Origin: Bacteroidales bacterium
GTDB lineage: Bacteria; Bacteroidota; Bacteroidia; Bacteroidales; UBA3663
Assembly (NCBI GenBank): GCA_017618715.1
Contig: JAFZTS010000042.1
Location: forward strand, 61,697 to 125,696
Reading direction: 5' to 3'
Length of the DNA: 64,000 bases
A program made the position numbers and the translations under genes. How positions within the stretch are numbered: the stretch's first letter is position 1; every line of letters begins with the position of its first letter. This document shows positions 43,292 to 51,466 of this stretch, one piece after another. Below the pieces are notes generated by a model. It was not told the origin of the DNA. It made no database searches and was given only the letters and a program-made list of their open reading frames with translations.

Positions 43292-46200
43292 TTAGAAGGT
43301 TACATTTACACCAAGTGAGAAGGTACGCGAGCGAGGATAAGCGCCATTGTCTTCGCGGCAGCCGTAGCCACCGAGGTTGAGTTCGGGATCGAGACCAGTG
43401 TAGTCGGTGATGGTGAACACGTTCTCGAGCTGGGCAAAGACGCTGAGGGAAGAAGCAGAGATGTACTTGCAGAGCTTGGGCTGAAGGTCATAGCTCAGCT
43501 TGATGTACTTCATCTTGACGTATGAACCATCCTCGACGAAATAGGTTGACATGCGCTTCTCGTCGTTGTTGTCGGAGAAGGATACGGCAGGGATGGTAGC
43601 CGATGGGTTGTTGGGAGTCCAGGCATCCAGGATATCGACGCCACGGTTAGTGTAGGTGTTGCCTGAGCTCATGAATTCGAGCTGACGCTTGTTGGAATTG
43701 AAGATGTCGAAGCCAAACTCGCCTGTGAAGAAGGTGCTCAAGGTAAGTCCCTTGTAGTGGAAATCGAGGTTCAAACCGCCTGTCCAATCAGGATTCGGAT
43801 CGCCGATGATGCACTGGTCAGCCTCGTTGATGATACCGTTGCCATCGAGGTCACGATACTTGATGCGGCCTACGCCCTTGCCTTGCTGCACAGCATAGTT
43901 GTCCACTTCATCCTGAGTCTGGAAAATGCCGTCGGTCACGTAGCCGTAGTACACGCCCATTGGCTCGCCTTCCATAAGTCGGATTTCCGATCCGATGTAG
44001 CTTACGTTGTCCGAAAGCTTCACTACCTCATTCTTGTACTTGGCCACATTGAGCGAAGCATCCCAGCTGAACCCGTTGTATTCGGGAGAGTGATAGCCGA
44101 GGGTGAGCTCGAAACCGCTATTCTTCATGTCGCCGGTATTGCGGTAGGTGGCAGCATTCTCACCTGCTACCGAGAGCACGGGAGGAATGGTGATCATGTC
44201 GGTGGTCTTCTTGACGTACCAGTCGGCGCTGAGGCTGAGGGCTCCACGGAAGAACTGTGCATCGATACCGACGTTGGTCTGTGTGGTGGTCTCCCACTTG
44301 AGGTCCTTGTTGCCGGTGGTGGCCACCTTGATACCGGTTGTCACGTTGGTGTTGGTACCGTTGAGGTCGTAAGACGAATTGCCGGCATCGTAAGCGTAGG
44401 TGCTCCAGTAGGCATAGTTGTTCGAGATGGCCGAGTTACCGTTCTGTCCCCAACCGAAGCGTATCTTGAAGTCTGAGAGAAAATCATTTTCCGGCCAGAA
44501 AGCCTCGGCAGTGGGACGCCAAGCTGCTGTGAATGCAGGGAAGATACCCGAGTTGTTGTCCTTGTAAAGGCGGCTGGTGGCATCACGACGAATGGTGAAG
44601 CTGGCCAGGTAGCGATCGGCGTAATTGTAATCAGCCTTGAAGAAGTAGCTGAACAGAGCCCATTCGGACTTGCCTCCACCATTGGTCTGGGTTCCTTCGC
44701 CAGCATCGAGTACCATGTAGTTCACGTCTTCGAAAGCAAATCCCTTGCGGTTGGCAGACATGCCATCGTACTTGTAACCGATAGCCTCGACACCAGCCAG
44801 GCCGACGAGGTTGTGATTGCCCCAGTTGCCGACGTAGGTTGCGGTGTTGGTCCAAGTCCAGGTGTCGCCCTGACCATAGCTGCGCGATACGGAGTTCTCG
44901 TCGGTCTCGAGGGCCTTGCGACCGAGTGATGAGCTATTGAACTGAATGTGCTCGATACCGATGTTCGACTTGAGGGTGAGTCCCTTCACAGGCTTCCACT
45001 CGGCGTAAGCATTGCCGAAGATGCGCCAGTTCTCATTGGAGTTGTCGCGAGCGTTGTAGAGGCTCTGCATGGGGTTGGCATAGTCGGACGAAGCGATGAG
45101 CATCGGGCTGCTGAACTTTCCATCGGGCTGATAGGTGGGGATGCCCGGGTGCTGGAGCATGGCAAGCGATGCAATGCCACGGTCGCCGCGCGAACTATCG
45201 TAGTTCTGCATCCATTTGGCCACCATGAGGTTCTCGCCTACGCTGAACCATTTGTTGATGTTGTAGGTGCTGTTGACACGCGCACTGTAGCGCTCGTAGA
45301 AGGTCTCCTTCTGAATACCATCCTGGTTGATGTAGTTGAGCGAAAGCATCATGGTACCCTTCTCGCCACTGTTGCTGACACTGGCGCTGGTATTGTGGGT
45401 CCAAGCCGTGCGGTAGATGGCATCCTGCCAGTCGTTGTTGGCCAAGGTGTAACCATTGGCTGTGGCATTGAGGTTACCGCTGGCATCGTAAAGGAGGGTG
45501 GATGGCGTAGAACCGTCGTTGGAAGTGGCCTGCAGATAAACCTTGCCCCACTGGGCGGCATCGAGAAGGTCGTACTTCTGTGCGATGGTCTGCATCGAAG
45601 CGCTGTAGCCCACGTTGACGGTGAGGCGGTCGCCCTTGCCACGCTTGGTGGTGATGATGATGACACCGTTGGCGGCACGTGAACCGTAGATGGAAGCGGA
45701 GGCTGCATCCTTCAGCACCTGGATGCTTTCGATGTCGGATGGGTTGAGTGAGTTGAGGTTCTCGGTGGTGGGCACTCCGTCGATGACGTAGAGAGGATCG
45801 GTGGAGTTGACGGTGCTCATACCACGGATTCGAATGGTGGAACCGCCACCACCAGGAGCTGCGTCGGTGGTGACATTGACACCAGGCAGACGGCCCTGCA
45901 TCGAGTTGACCATCGAGGCATTGCCCTCCGAAGTGGGCTGCTTCATGTCCATAACGGATACGGCGCCGGTGAGGTCAGCCTTGCGCTGCACGGTATAGCC
46001 GACGACTACAAATTCTTCGAGCATCTCGGCATCTTCGCTCAGCACGATGTTCATCTGTGCCTGTGGTGCGAGCTGCTGGGTCTGGAAACCGATGTACGAC
46101 ACTGTGATTGACTCAGTGCCCTGGGGTACGTCGAGGGTAAAGTTACCGTCGAAGTCAGTCATCGTACCAGTAGTGGTGTTACCGGTTACATAGACCGAGG

Positions 46201-46321
46201 CGCCGATGATTGGCTCACCGTCGGTCTTCGAGGTGACGTTGCCATGTACAGTCAATGTCTGGCCGATAGCCAGAACTGTGGCGCTGAGCACCATGACTGC
46301 GATCAGAAGGAATCGTTTCAT
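43292..46321 (-). CDS. SusC-like TonB-dependent oligosaccharide transporter
   Basis: 1009 residues. Signal peptide (MKRFLLIAVMVLSATVLAIG), a carboxypeptidase-regulatory-like domain (about 22-100: GEPIIGASVYVTGNTTTGTM), TonB-box region, plug with the SusC signatures PGGGGSTIRIRGMSTVNSTD, PLYVIDGVP and VLKDAASASIYGSRAANGVI, then a barrel ending SRTFSLGVNVTF. It would import fructan oligosaccharides across the outer membrane together with SusD. A -7 box at 46408-46415 and a leader containing a TACTCCGAT-type repeat precede it. Confidence 0.95.
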   Translation of the reverse strand: MKRFLLIAVMVLSATVLAIGQTLTVHGNVTSKTDGEPIIGASVYVTGNTTTGTMTDFDGNFTLDVPQGTESITVSYIGFQTQQLAPQAQMNIVLSEDAEMLEEFVVVGYTVQRKADLTGAVSVMDMKQPTSEGNASMVNSMQGRLPGVNVTTDAAPGGGGSTIRIRGMSTVNSTDPLYVIDGVPTTENLNSLNPSDIESIQVLKDAASASIYGSRAANGVIIITTKRGKGDRLTVNVGYSASMQTIAQKYDLLDAAQWGKVYLQATSNDGSTPSTLLYDASGNLNATANGYTLANNDWQDAIYRTAWTHNTSASVSNSGEKGTMMLSLNYINQDGIQKETFYERYSARVNSTYNINKWFSVGENLMVAKWMQNYDSSRGDRGIASLAMLQHPGIPTYQPDGKFSSPMLIASSDYANPMQSLYNARDNSNENWRIFGNAYAEWKPVKGLTLKSNIGIEHIQFNSSSLGRKALETDENSVSRSYGQGDTWTWTNTATYVGNWGNHNLVGLAGVEAIGYKYDGMSANRKGFAFEDVNYMVLDAGEGTQTNGGGKSEWALFSYFFKADYNYADRYLASFTIRRDATSRLYKDNNSGIFPAFTAAWRPTAEAFWPENDFLSDFKIRFGWGQNGNSAISNNYAYWSTYAYDAGNSSYDLNGTNTNVTTGIKVATTGNKDLKWETTTQTNVGIDAQFFRGALSLSADWYVKKTTDMITIPPVLSVAGENAATYRNTGDMKNSGFELTLGYHSPEYNGFSWDASLNVAKYKNEVVKLSDNVSYIGSEIRLMEGEPMGVYYGYVTDGIFQTQDEVDNYAVQQGKGVGRIKYRDLDGNGIINEADQCIIGDPNPDWTGGLNLDFHYKGLTLSTFFTGEFGFDIFNSNKRQLEFMSSGNTYTNRGVDILDAWTPNNPSATIPAVSFSDNNDEKRMSTYFVEDGSYVKMKYIKLSYDLQPKLCKYISASSLSVFAQLENVFTITDYTGLDPELNLGGYGCREDNGAYPRSRTFSLGVNVTF

Positions 46322-46362
46322 TTGCGTTTGGTTTTTTATTATTAATGTTGTATGTTTGGATT

Positions 46363-46405
46363 TTCTCGGAGTGGTCGGAGTTCTCGGAGTTTTCTGATTT
46401 CTCGG
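46363..46405 (-). repeat. TACTCCGAT-type short tandem repeat in the SusC leader
   Basis: On the minus strand GAAATCAGAAAACTCC, GAGAACTCC, GACCACTCC: degenerate 9-bp units between the -7 box and the SusC start. Confidence 0.7.
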
Positions 46406-46407
46406 TG

Positions 46408-46415
46408 CAAAGATA
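46408..46415 (-). promoter_or_regulatory. -7 box of the susCD operon
   Basis: TATCTTTG on the minus strand, 86 bp before the SusC ATG. No TTG at 20 bp, consistent with dependence on the adjacent hybrid regulator. Confidence 0.55.
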
Positions 46416-46556
46416 CGGGCATTTCCCTACGCATAATGAAACGAATGATGCATAAAAAAGAAAATTTGTTGCAAATCGAGGATCTGCAACAAATCTTTTA
46501 TCAAATGAGCGAAAAATGTTATTTTTGAATCAAAATTTTGGGATAAAAACCTCTTT

Positions 46557-49439
46557 TCATCCCTTTTTCTTCACCAATTCATTGGGCATGTGGCCAAAAT
46601 AATCCTTGTAACACTTGGTGAAATAGCTGGGAGCGGTGAAACCGACGGAATAGGCAACCTGTGCGATGGTGTCGTCACCCTGGGCAAGCATCTGCTGGGC
46701 GCGCTTGAGTCGCATGTTGCGTATCAGCTCAACGGGTGAATAGTTGGTCAAGGCCTTGGTCTTGCGATAGAGCTGGGCACGGCTCATGCCGACCTCATCG
46801 CCCAACTGTTCGACGCCGAAGTCCGAGTCGGCGAGATTCTTCTCGATGATGCTACGTACCTTGGTGAGGAACTTGTCGTCGAGGGAAGGAGTCAATGGGG
46901 TTCTGAAGGAGTTTGAAGGGTTCGAGGAGGTTGAAGGGTTTGAGGGGTTGCTCCCTTTGGTCGCGTCCGAGAGAAGTGAAGGGGTGTCGGTGCTCCACGA
47001 ACCGAAGAAATCGCAAACGCGGCGGCGGTTGTCAATCAACGTGCGCAGCTGCGCCATGAGCACATCGGGGTTGAAGGGCTTCGACATATAGGCATCGGCG
47101 CCGCCCTCGGTTAAGCCTTCGATGCGTTGCTCGTCCATAGCATTGGCGGTGAGCATTAGGACGGGGATATGGCTGGTGTTGACTTCGTGCTTCAACCTGT
47201 GACAACAGGTGATACCGTCCATTACGGGCATCATCACATCGCAGACGATGACATCGGGCACCGTGCGCTTGGCCTTGCTGATGCCCATTTGTCCGTCGTT
47301 GGCGGTGATGACGCGATATTGGTCGCCGAGCAGCATCTGCATATAATGACGAAGGTCGGCATTGTCATCGATGACGAGTACCACGGGGCGGGTCTCGTCG
47401 GCAGGGATTTCCTCTTCGATGATGGCATCGCCGAGCTCGGTCTCAATGGCCGCAGAGTCAATCTGCAATTCGGTGGGACCGACCTTGACATCGGCGGGCA
47501 CTTCGACCTTGGGGATACTGACCGTGAAGATGGAACCTGTACCAACGGGTTGATTTTGCACCTCGATGGTACCACCATGCAGATCGACGAAGCTTTTGGC
47601 CACGGCGAGTCCGATGCCCGACCCTTCGTGACGTGCCGAATCGACTTGATAAAAGTTCTCGAAGATGCGCTGGATGTGCTCCACGTTGATGCCTGGGCCC
47701 GTGTCGGCGACTTGCAAGACTATATGTTCGAGGGGTTTGAGGGGGTCGAGAGGTTTGAGGTTTAGGGTGACGGTGATGCGACCGTTTTCGGGGGTGAACT
47801 TGAAGGCATTGCCCATCAGATTGAAGAAGACGCGTTCGAGCTTCGGGGTATCGGCCATCGTACGGAAATCGCCTTCGCCGGCCTTCAGTTCGAGACGAAT
47901 GTGCTTCTTGTAAGCCAATCCCTTGAAGTATTCGATGCTGGCCTTCAGGGCTTCGCGCAAATCGACGGGCGCGGTGTTGAGTTCGAGCTTGCCGCTTTCG
48001 AGTTTGCGGAAGTCGAGCACCTGGCTGACCAATCGCTGAAGCACCTTGACGTTCTTCTGCACTAATGCGAGCAGTTGGCTGGCCTCTTCGTCGTGTCCGT
48101 CCTTTCGGATCTCTCCGTTTTCGACCTTCTGACGAATCTGTTCGAGGGGGGCGGCAATGAGCGTCAACGGTGTGCGGAAGTCGTGACTGACGTTGGTGAA
48201 GAACATCAGCTTGGCCTTGGTGGCCTCCTCGACCTGCTCGCTGAGCTTGCGGAGTTGGTTGTTGCTCTCGGCCAACTGGTCGCGCTGTGCCTTAAGCAAT
48301 TCCTTCTGACGATTCAGACTCTCGCCCAAACGATGCTTCTGGCGATAGTTGATATAGACCACGATGAGGAACCCCAACGCCAGCAGGAGAAATGCCAACA
48401 GCAAGCCCAAAAGCGTACGCTCGAGGTTGTGCTGATGCCAATAGTAGTTGACGCGCCCCTGCAACATACGGACGGTCTCGATTTCATGATCGACTTCCTT
48501 ATATATATTATTTAAAAGGTGTGCCGACTCCATGTTGACCAACGAAGTGGGCAGCGTGATGTCGCGCTCGAAGGGCTCGCCTCGCAAAATCTTCATGGCC
48601 GTCTGGATAATCACGTCACCGCCCGTGGCATAGGTGGCCGACACGTCGATTATTCCGTTTGTGATGGCTTCGACACCATTGCCGGGACCTGTCAATCCAT
48701 CCACACCCATGATGTGAATCTTGTGGTCGAGGTTGGAGTTTGCTACAGCACGACTTGCACCGATGGCCATCTGGTCGTTCTGTGCCAGAATCACCTGGAT
48801 ATCGGGATGCTGGAGCAGGGCTTTGCGAACCTCCTGTTCGCCCTTGTCGCCCTTCCATTCTCCCATAGCCTGCACAATCTGATAACGATTGCCGGTATCT
48901 TTGAGCGAAGCCTCAAAGCCCTGATGACGCAGTTCCTGGGGCGTGGAACCCAGCAGACCCAAAAGCTCGAGCACCTTGCCACCTTCGGGAAGTATCATCT
49001 TGAGGTATCCTCCCTGCAACTTGCCCACCTCGTAATTGTCGCCTCCGATGAAAGCCGTATATTTGTCGCCCGTGACCTTGCGGTCGGCCACAATGACCGG
49101 GATACCCGCATCGTAGGCCTTCGAGACGGCAGGGGTCAGCGAGTCCGCACGGTTGGGCGAAACGATGAGCAGATCGACACGCTGCTGGATGAAGTAGTCG
49201 ATATCGCGTGCCTGACGTTCGTTGTCATCGTCAGCCGAACGAACTTCGAGCGTCACTCCAGGATAGAACAGCAGTTCGCGCTCCATCTCTTCGTTGAGCT
49301 TGGTGCGCCAGGCATCGTCGCTGCACTGCGAAACACCGATGCGGTAACTTGCCGCCTCGGTTTCCCCACATGAAGCCAAGAGCAGCATCGCTGTCAAAAG
49401 GAGTATGGGCATTACAAAAATGGAAATGAATCGATTCAT
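46557..49439 (-). CDS. Hybrid two-component regulator with periplasmic sugar-binding sensor (BT1754-like)
   Basis: 960 residues from the ATG at 49437-49439. An N-terminal lipoprotein-like or uncleaved signal (LLTAMLLLASC) leads to a type-I periplasmic binding domain (about 30-310: YRIGVSQCSDDAW, FIGGDNYEVGKLQGGYLKM, ILAQNDQMAIGA). A membrane helix (LLGLLLAFLLLALGFLIVVY) and coiled coil precede the kinase (His419 in FTNVSHDFRTPLT; ATPase block ADTGPGI), receiver (Asp734 in VIVCDVMMPVMDG) and AraC-type output (SRAQLYRKTKALTNYSPVEL). This fits the fructose-sensing regulators of fructan PULs. Two repeat tracts are translated: LKPLDPLKPLE in the ATPase domain and SNPSNPSTSSNPSNS in the receiver-HTH linker. 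Confidence 0.94.
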   Translation of the reverse strand: MNRFISIFVMPILLLTAMLLLASCGETEAASYRIGVSQCSDDAWRTKLNEEMERELLFYPGVTLEVRSADDDNERQARDIDYFIQQRVDLLIVSPNRADSLTPAVSKAYDAGIPVIVADRKVTGDKYTAFIGGDNYEVGKLQGGYLKMILPEGGKVLELLGLLGSTPQELRHQGFEASLKDTGNRYQIVQAMGEWKGDKGEQEVRKALLQHPDIQVILAQNDQMAIGASRAVANSNLDHKIHIMGVDGLTGPGNGVEAITNGIIDVSATYATGGDVIIQTAMKILRGEPFERDITLPTSLVNMESAHLLNNIYKEVDHEIETVRMLQGRVNYYWHQHNLERTLLGLLLAFLLLALGFLIVVYINYRQKHRLGESLNRQKELLKAQRDQLAESNNQLRKLSEQVEEATKAKLMFFTNVSHDFRTPLTLIAAPLEQIRQKVENGEIRKDGHDEEASQLLALVQKNVKVLQRLVSQVLDFRKLESGKLELNTAPVDLREALKASIEYFKGLAYKKHIRLELKAGEGDFRTMADTPKLERVFFNLMGNAFKFTPENGRITVTLNLKPLDPLKPLEHIVLQVADTGPGINVEHIQRIFENFYQVDSARHEGSGIGLAVAKSFVDLHGGTIEVQNQPVGTGSIFTVSIPKVEVPADVKVGPTELQIDSAAIETELGDAIIEEEIPADETRPVVLVIDDNADLRHYMQMLLGDQYRVITANDGQMGISKAKRTVPDVIVCDVMMPVMDGITCCHRLKHEVNTSHIPVLMLTANAMDEQRIEGLTEGGADAYMSKPFNPDVLMAQLRTLIDNRRRVCDFFGSWSTDTPSLLSDATKGSNPSNPSTSSNPSNSFRTPLTPSLDDKFLTKVRSIIEKNLADSDFGVEQLGDEVGMSRAQLYRKTKALTNYSPVELIRNMRLKRAQQMLAQGDDTIAQVAYSVGFTAPSYFTKCYKDYFGHMPNELVKKKG
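46907..46952. repeat. CAAACCCCT-type tandem repeat in the regulator's receiver-HTH linker
   Basis: Sense-strand TCAAACCCTTCAACC-type 9-bp units give Ser-Asn-Pro repeats, as in the TatD-like protein. Confidence 0.8.
47727..47766. repeat. Related repeat in the regulator's ATPase domain
   Basis: Sense-strand CTCAAACCCCTCGAACA-type units, read in another frame to give LKPLDPLKPLE, just before the strand that leads into ADTGPGI. A likely loop extension. Confidence 0.65.
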
Positions 49440-49487
49440 GGACTTTTGATTTACACAATAGATGAAATAATTGTATGTTTCCGTGGG

Positions 49488-49518
49488 CAAATATAGTCAT
49501 TTCCCCTTCTTTTTCCAA
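49488..49518 (-). promoter_or_regulatory. Promoter of the hybrid regulator gene
   Basis: On the minus strand TTG (49516-49518), 20 bp, TATATTTG (49488-49495); leader about 45 nt. Confidence 0.68.
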
Positions 49519-49746
49519 ATTTTTCATCATAATAATACTAATTTTTGGTCAAAAGATGCAACAAATGTTGTATCTACTATTCAATGAACGAAAATTGCTA
49601 TTCGAAATCGAAACTATCGCCTATCTTTGCACCAGTAAAAGTGTTAGTTAAAATTAGTGTATGTGTGTGTAATAATGAGGCAGGCATCGTCCGTGAGGAT
49701 GGCGCCTGCCTCGTCTGCGTGGGCAACAACTTTTTTATGCCGAAAT
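49519..49746 (+). other. Divergent intergenic region with an extra -7 box and hairpin
   Basis: A TATCTTTG at 49622-49629 (TTG 24 bp upstream at 49595-49597) is followed by a hairpin, GAGGCAGGC pairing with GCCTGCCTC (49677-49711), and a T-run (49733-49738). This could be a short untranslated RNA or an attenuator ahead of the DUF4230 promoter. No convincing protein gene. Confidence 0.4.
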
Positions 49747-49777
49747 TTGGAGGAATGGAAAAAATGGTTTATCTTTG
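49747..49777 (+). promoter_or_regulatory. Promoter of the DUF4230 gene pair
   Basis: TTG (49747-49749), 20 bp, TATCTTTG (49770-49777); leader about 38 nt containing an ACCCATA-type repeat. Confidence 0.68.
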
Positions 49778-49792
49778 CGGCATCAATTCTCT

Positions 49793-49820
49793 ATAACCCA
49801 TAACCCCTCACCCATAACCC
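49793..49820 (+). repeat. ATAACCC-type short repeat before the first DUF4230 gene
   Basis: ATAACCC / CTCACCC / ATGACCC units directly before the ATG. The same family precedes the flavodoxin gene (58168-58206). Confidence 0.75.
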
Positions 49821-50414
49821 ATGACCCATATACCACATCGCATCACCTCACTTGTCCTGCTCGCTTTGCTGGCACTGCTCGGCTCGTGCTCCCTCATGCA
49901 GGGTGACGATGCCCAGCGTCGGGAGGAGTTGGCTCGGCAACGCATCTCCCGCCTGCAGGATGAGAATCGGCTGGTATTCGTTGAATACACTCTCAAGGAG
50001 ATCTGCGGCAGCAAGGACCAGACCGTATGGCGTCTCCTCGGCGACAAGGAGGTGCTCTACAGCCTCACGGCTCACGTCACCGCAGGCATTGATACGCGCA
50101 AGATACAGTCCGATGCGCTCGTCATCGCAGGCGACAGCACCGCTGTGCTCACCCTGCCCCATTGCCAGGTGTTCGACATCGATATCCCCAATAGCGAGGT
50201 TCGTCACGTCTATGAACGCATCACAGGCATCTCGAACGACCTGACGGCTGCCGAGCGTAACGCAGTACTGGCACGCGGTGAGAAGCAGGTGAAAGCCACC
50301 ATCAAGAAGCTCGAGATCATCCCACAGGCCGAAGCCAAAGCGGAGGTATTCTTCCGTGCCATGTTGTCGCAAGCAGGGTACAATCCTGCCCGTTGTAAAA
50401 TTGTATTCGAATAA
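49821..50414 (+). CDS. DUF4230 lipoprotein
   Basis: 197 residues. A lipoprotein signal (LVLLALLALLGSC) is followed by a short charged, probably coiled-coil stretch (DAQRREELARQRISRLQDEN), then the DUF4230 core (VFVEYTLKEICGSKD; YSLTAHVTAGIDTRKIQSDA; VLTLPHCQVFDIDI). The end (AEAKAEVFFRAMLSQAGY) matches the family's terminal helix. Function is not established. It is paired with a second DUF4230 gene 3 bp downstream. Confidence 0.82.
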   Translation: MTHIPHRITSLVLLALLALLGSCSLMQGDDAQRREELARQRISRLQDENRLVFVEYTLKEICGSKDQTVWRLLGDKEVLYSLTAHVTAGIDTRKIQSDALVIAGDSTAVLTLPHCQVFDIDIPNSEVRHVYERITGISNDLTAAERNAVLARGEKQVKATIKKLEIIPQAEAKAEVFFRAMLSQAGYNPARCKIVFE

Positions 50415-50417
50415 GCC

Positions 50418-51035
50418 ATGAAACGATTACTTAAAACGATAGGCTGGCTCATCCTCGCGATTTTCATCTTCTGGGGCATTCAGAAGATACGAGGTGTGGA
50501 ATCCCCCTTCAGCCGATTGGGCCGTCAGATGTCCTCCACCTTTGTCCCCCAGCAAACCATCTGGACCGATACCCCCATTGTCGAGAGCATCCGAGGGATG
50601 CGACAGTTCGTCACAGCCTCCTTCTACGAAGAATTACCCATCGTGAACACCAAGGACCGCCAATGGCCCATCCCCAACGACGATCTTGTCATCATCTACA
50701 ACGTCACCATCGAAGCGGGCTTCGACCTCAGCAAACTCACCGAGGATGACATTATGCTCGAAGGCGATAGCGCCATCACCGTCTATCTCCCTGCGCCTGG
50801 CATCCTCACCCGCCGTTGCAATCCGAGCGACAAGATAGTCTTCCACGACAGCAACAAGTGGAACCAAACCGAACTCGACAGGATGCATCAGGAAGCACTC
50901 GACAAGGTGGAACACAATGCCAAACGCGACGGTCTGATGACCAATGCCATCACGAATGGTTGCCAATACATGACACGCCTGCTCTGCTCCTTCGGCTTCA
51001 AGCAGGACAATGTGCATGTGCATATACGGGATTAG
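50418..51035 (+). CDS. DUF4230 membrane-anchored protein
   Basis: 205 residues. One N-terminal membrane helix (LLKTIGWLILAIFIFWGI) and a DUF4230 core (VTASFYEELPIVNTKD; IIYNVTIEAGFDLSKLTEDD; ITVYLPAPGIL). It parallels the upstream lipoprotein (TAHVTAGIDTRKI vs NVTIEAGFDLSKL), so the pair probably arose by duplication and may work together in the envelope. Function unknown. Confidence 0.82.
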   Translation: MKRLLKTIGWLILAIFIFWGIQKIRGVESPFSRLGRQMSSTFVPQQTIWTDTPIVESIRGMRQFVTASFYEELPIVNTKDRQWPIPNDDLVIIYNVTIEAGFDLSKLTEDDIMLEGDSAITVYLPAPGILTRRCNPSDKIVFHDSNKWNQTELDRMHQEALDKVEHNAKRDGLMTNAITNGCQYMTRLLCSFGFKQDNVHVHIRD

Positions 51036-51055
51036 GGGAAATAGGAAACGTAAAA

Positions 51056-51185
51056 ACGGCAAACAGGTGCGGCCTCACGGTCACACCTGTTTTCACGTTT
51101 GTAGTAAACATTAATTTTGCTTATCTATTAGGAACCATACCTTGTAGTAAAAAATGAGATTCTGTGGCTATTTTAGCCTAACAAC
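51056..51185 (-). ncRNA. Candidate small RNA, ~130 nt
   Basis: A complete promoter (51191-51221, minus strand) directs leftward transcription into a non-coding gap that ends at a hairpin with T-run (51061-51092, then GCCGTTTTTA). No convincing protein lies between; the longest minus-strand frame would run antisense into the DUF4230 gene. No known RNA family was recognised. Confidence 0.45.
51061..51092. terminator. Terminator hairpin, probably bidirectional
   Basis: AAACAGGTG pairs with CACCTGTTT, with an inner GGCC/GGTC stem. A TTTT run follows on the plus strand and GCCGTTTTTA on the minus strand. It would end the DUF4230 transcript and the candidate small RNA. Confidence 0.75.
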
Positions 51186-51190
51186 TGGTG

Positions 51191-51221
51191 CAAAGATAAG
51201 CCATCTTTTCATATCCTCCAA
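51191..51221 (-). promoter_or_regulatory. Promoter facing left in the DUF4230-ftcD gap
   Basis: On the minus strand TTG (51219-51221), 20 bp, TATCTTTG (51191-51198). It faces away from the hut operon. Confidence 0.65.
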
Positions 51222-51374
51222 ATTTCTATCCACTACATCCAAAAAAAAACTCAAAAAAAACACTTTTAGACTCATTTTAGTAATTATAGATGTCAATTTT
51301 CCCATCTTTGCTTATCAAAAAACGAGAAATCCCCGATATTTTCGTCAGTTGTTCACAGATTCTGCGTAAAAAAC

Positions 51375-51405
51375 TTGTATATTCTTGCAGAATTAGCTAA
51401 TTTTG
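51375..51405 (+). promoter_or_regulatory. Promoter of the histidine-utilisation operon
   Basis: TTG (51375-51377), 20 bp, TAATTTTG (51398-51405); leader about 55 nt to the ftcD start. Confidence 0.65.
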
Positions 51406-51466
51406 CCATGCTATTTCGAAACACGAACTTAAGTCAAACTACCAATTTTATAGATCACACACCAAA

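Noticed and set aside
51154..51369. 71-codon open frame upstream of ftcD
   Set aside because: AT-rich, overlaps the leftward promoter, no domain; lies in what looks like regulatory space.
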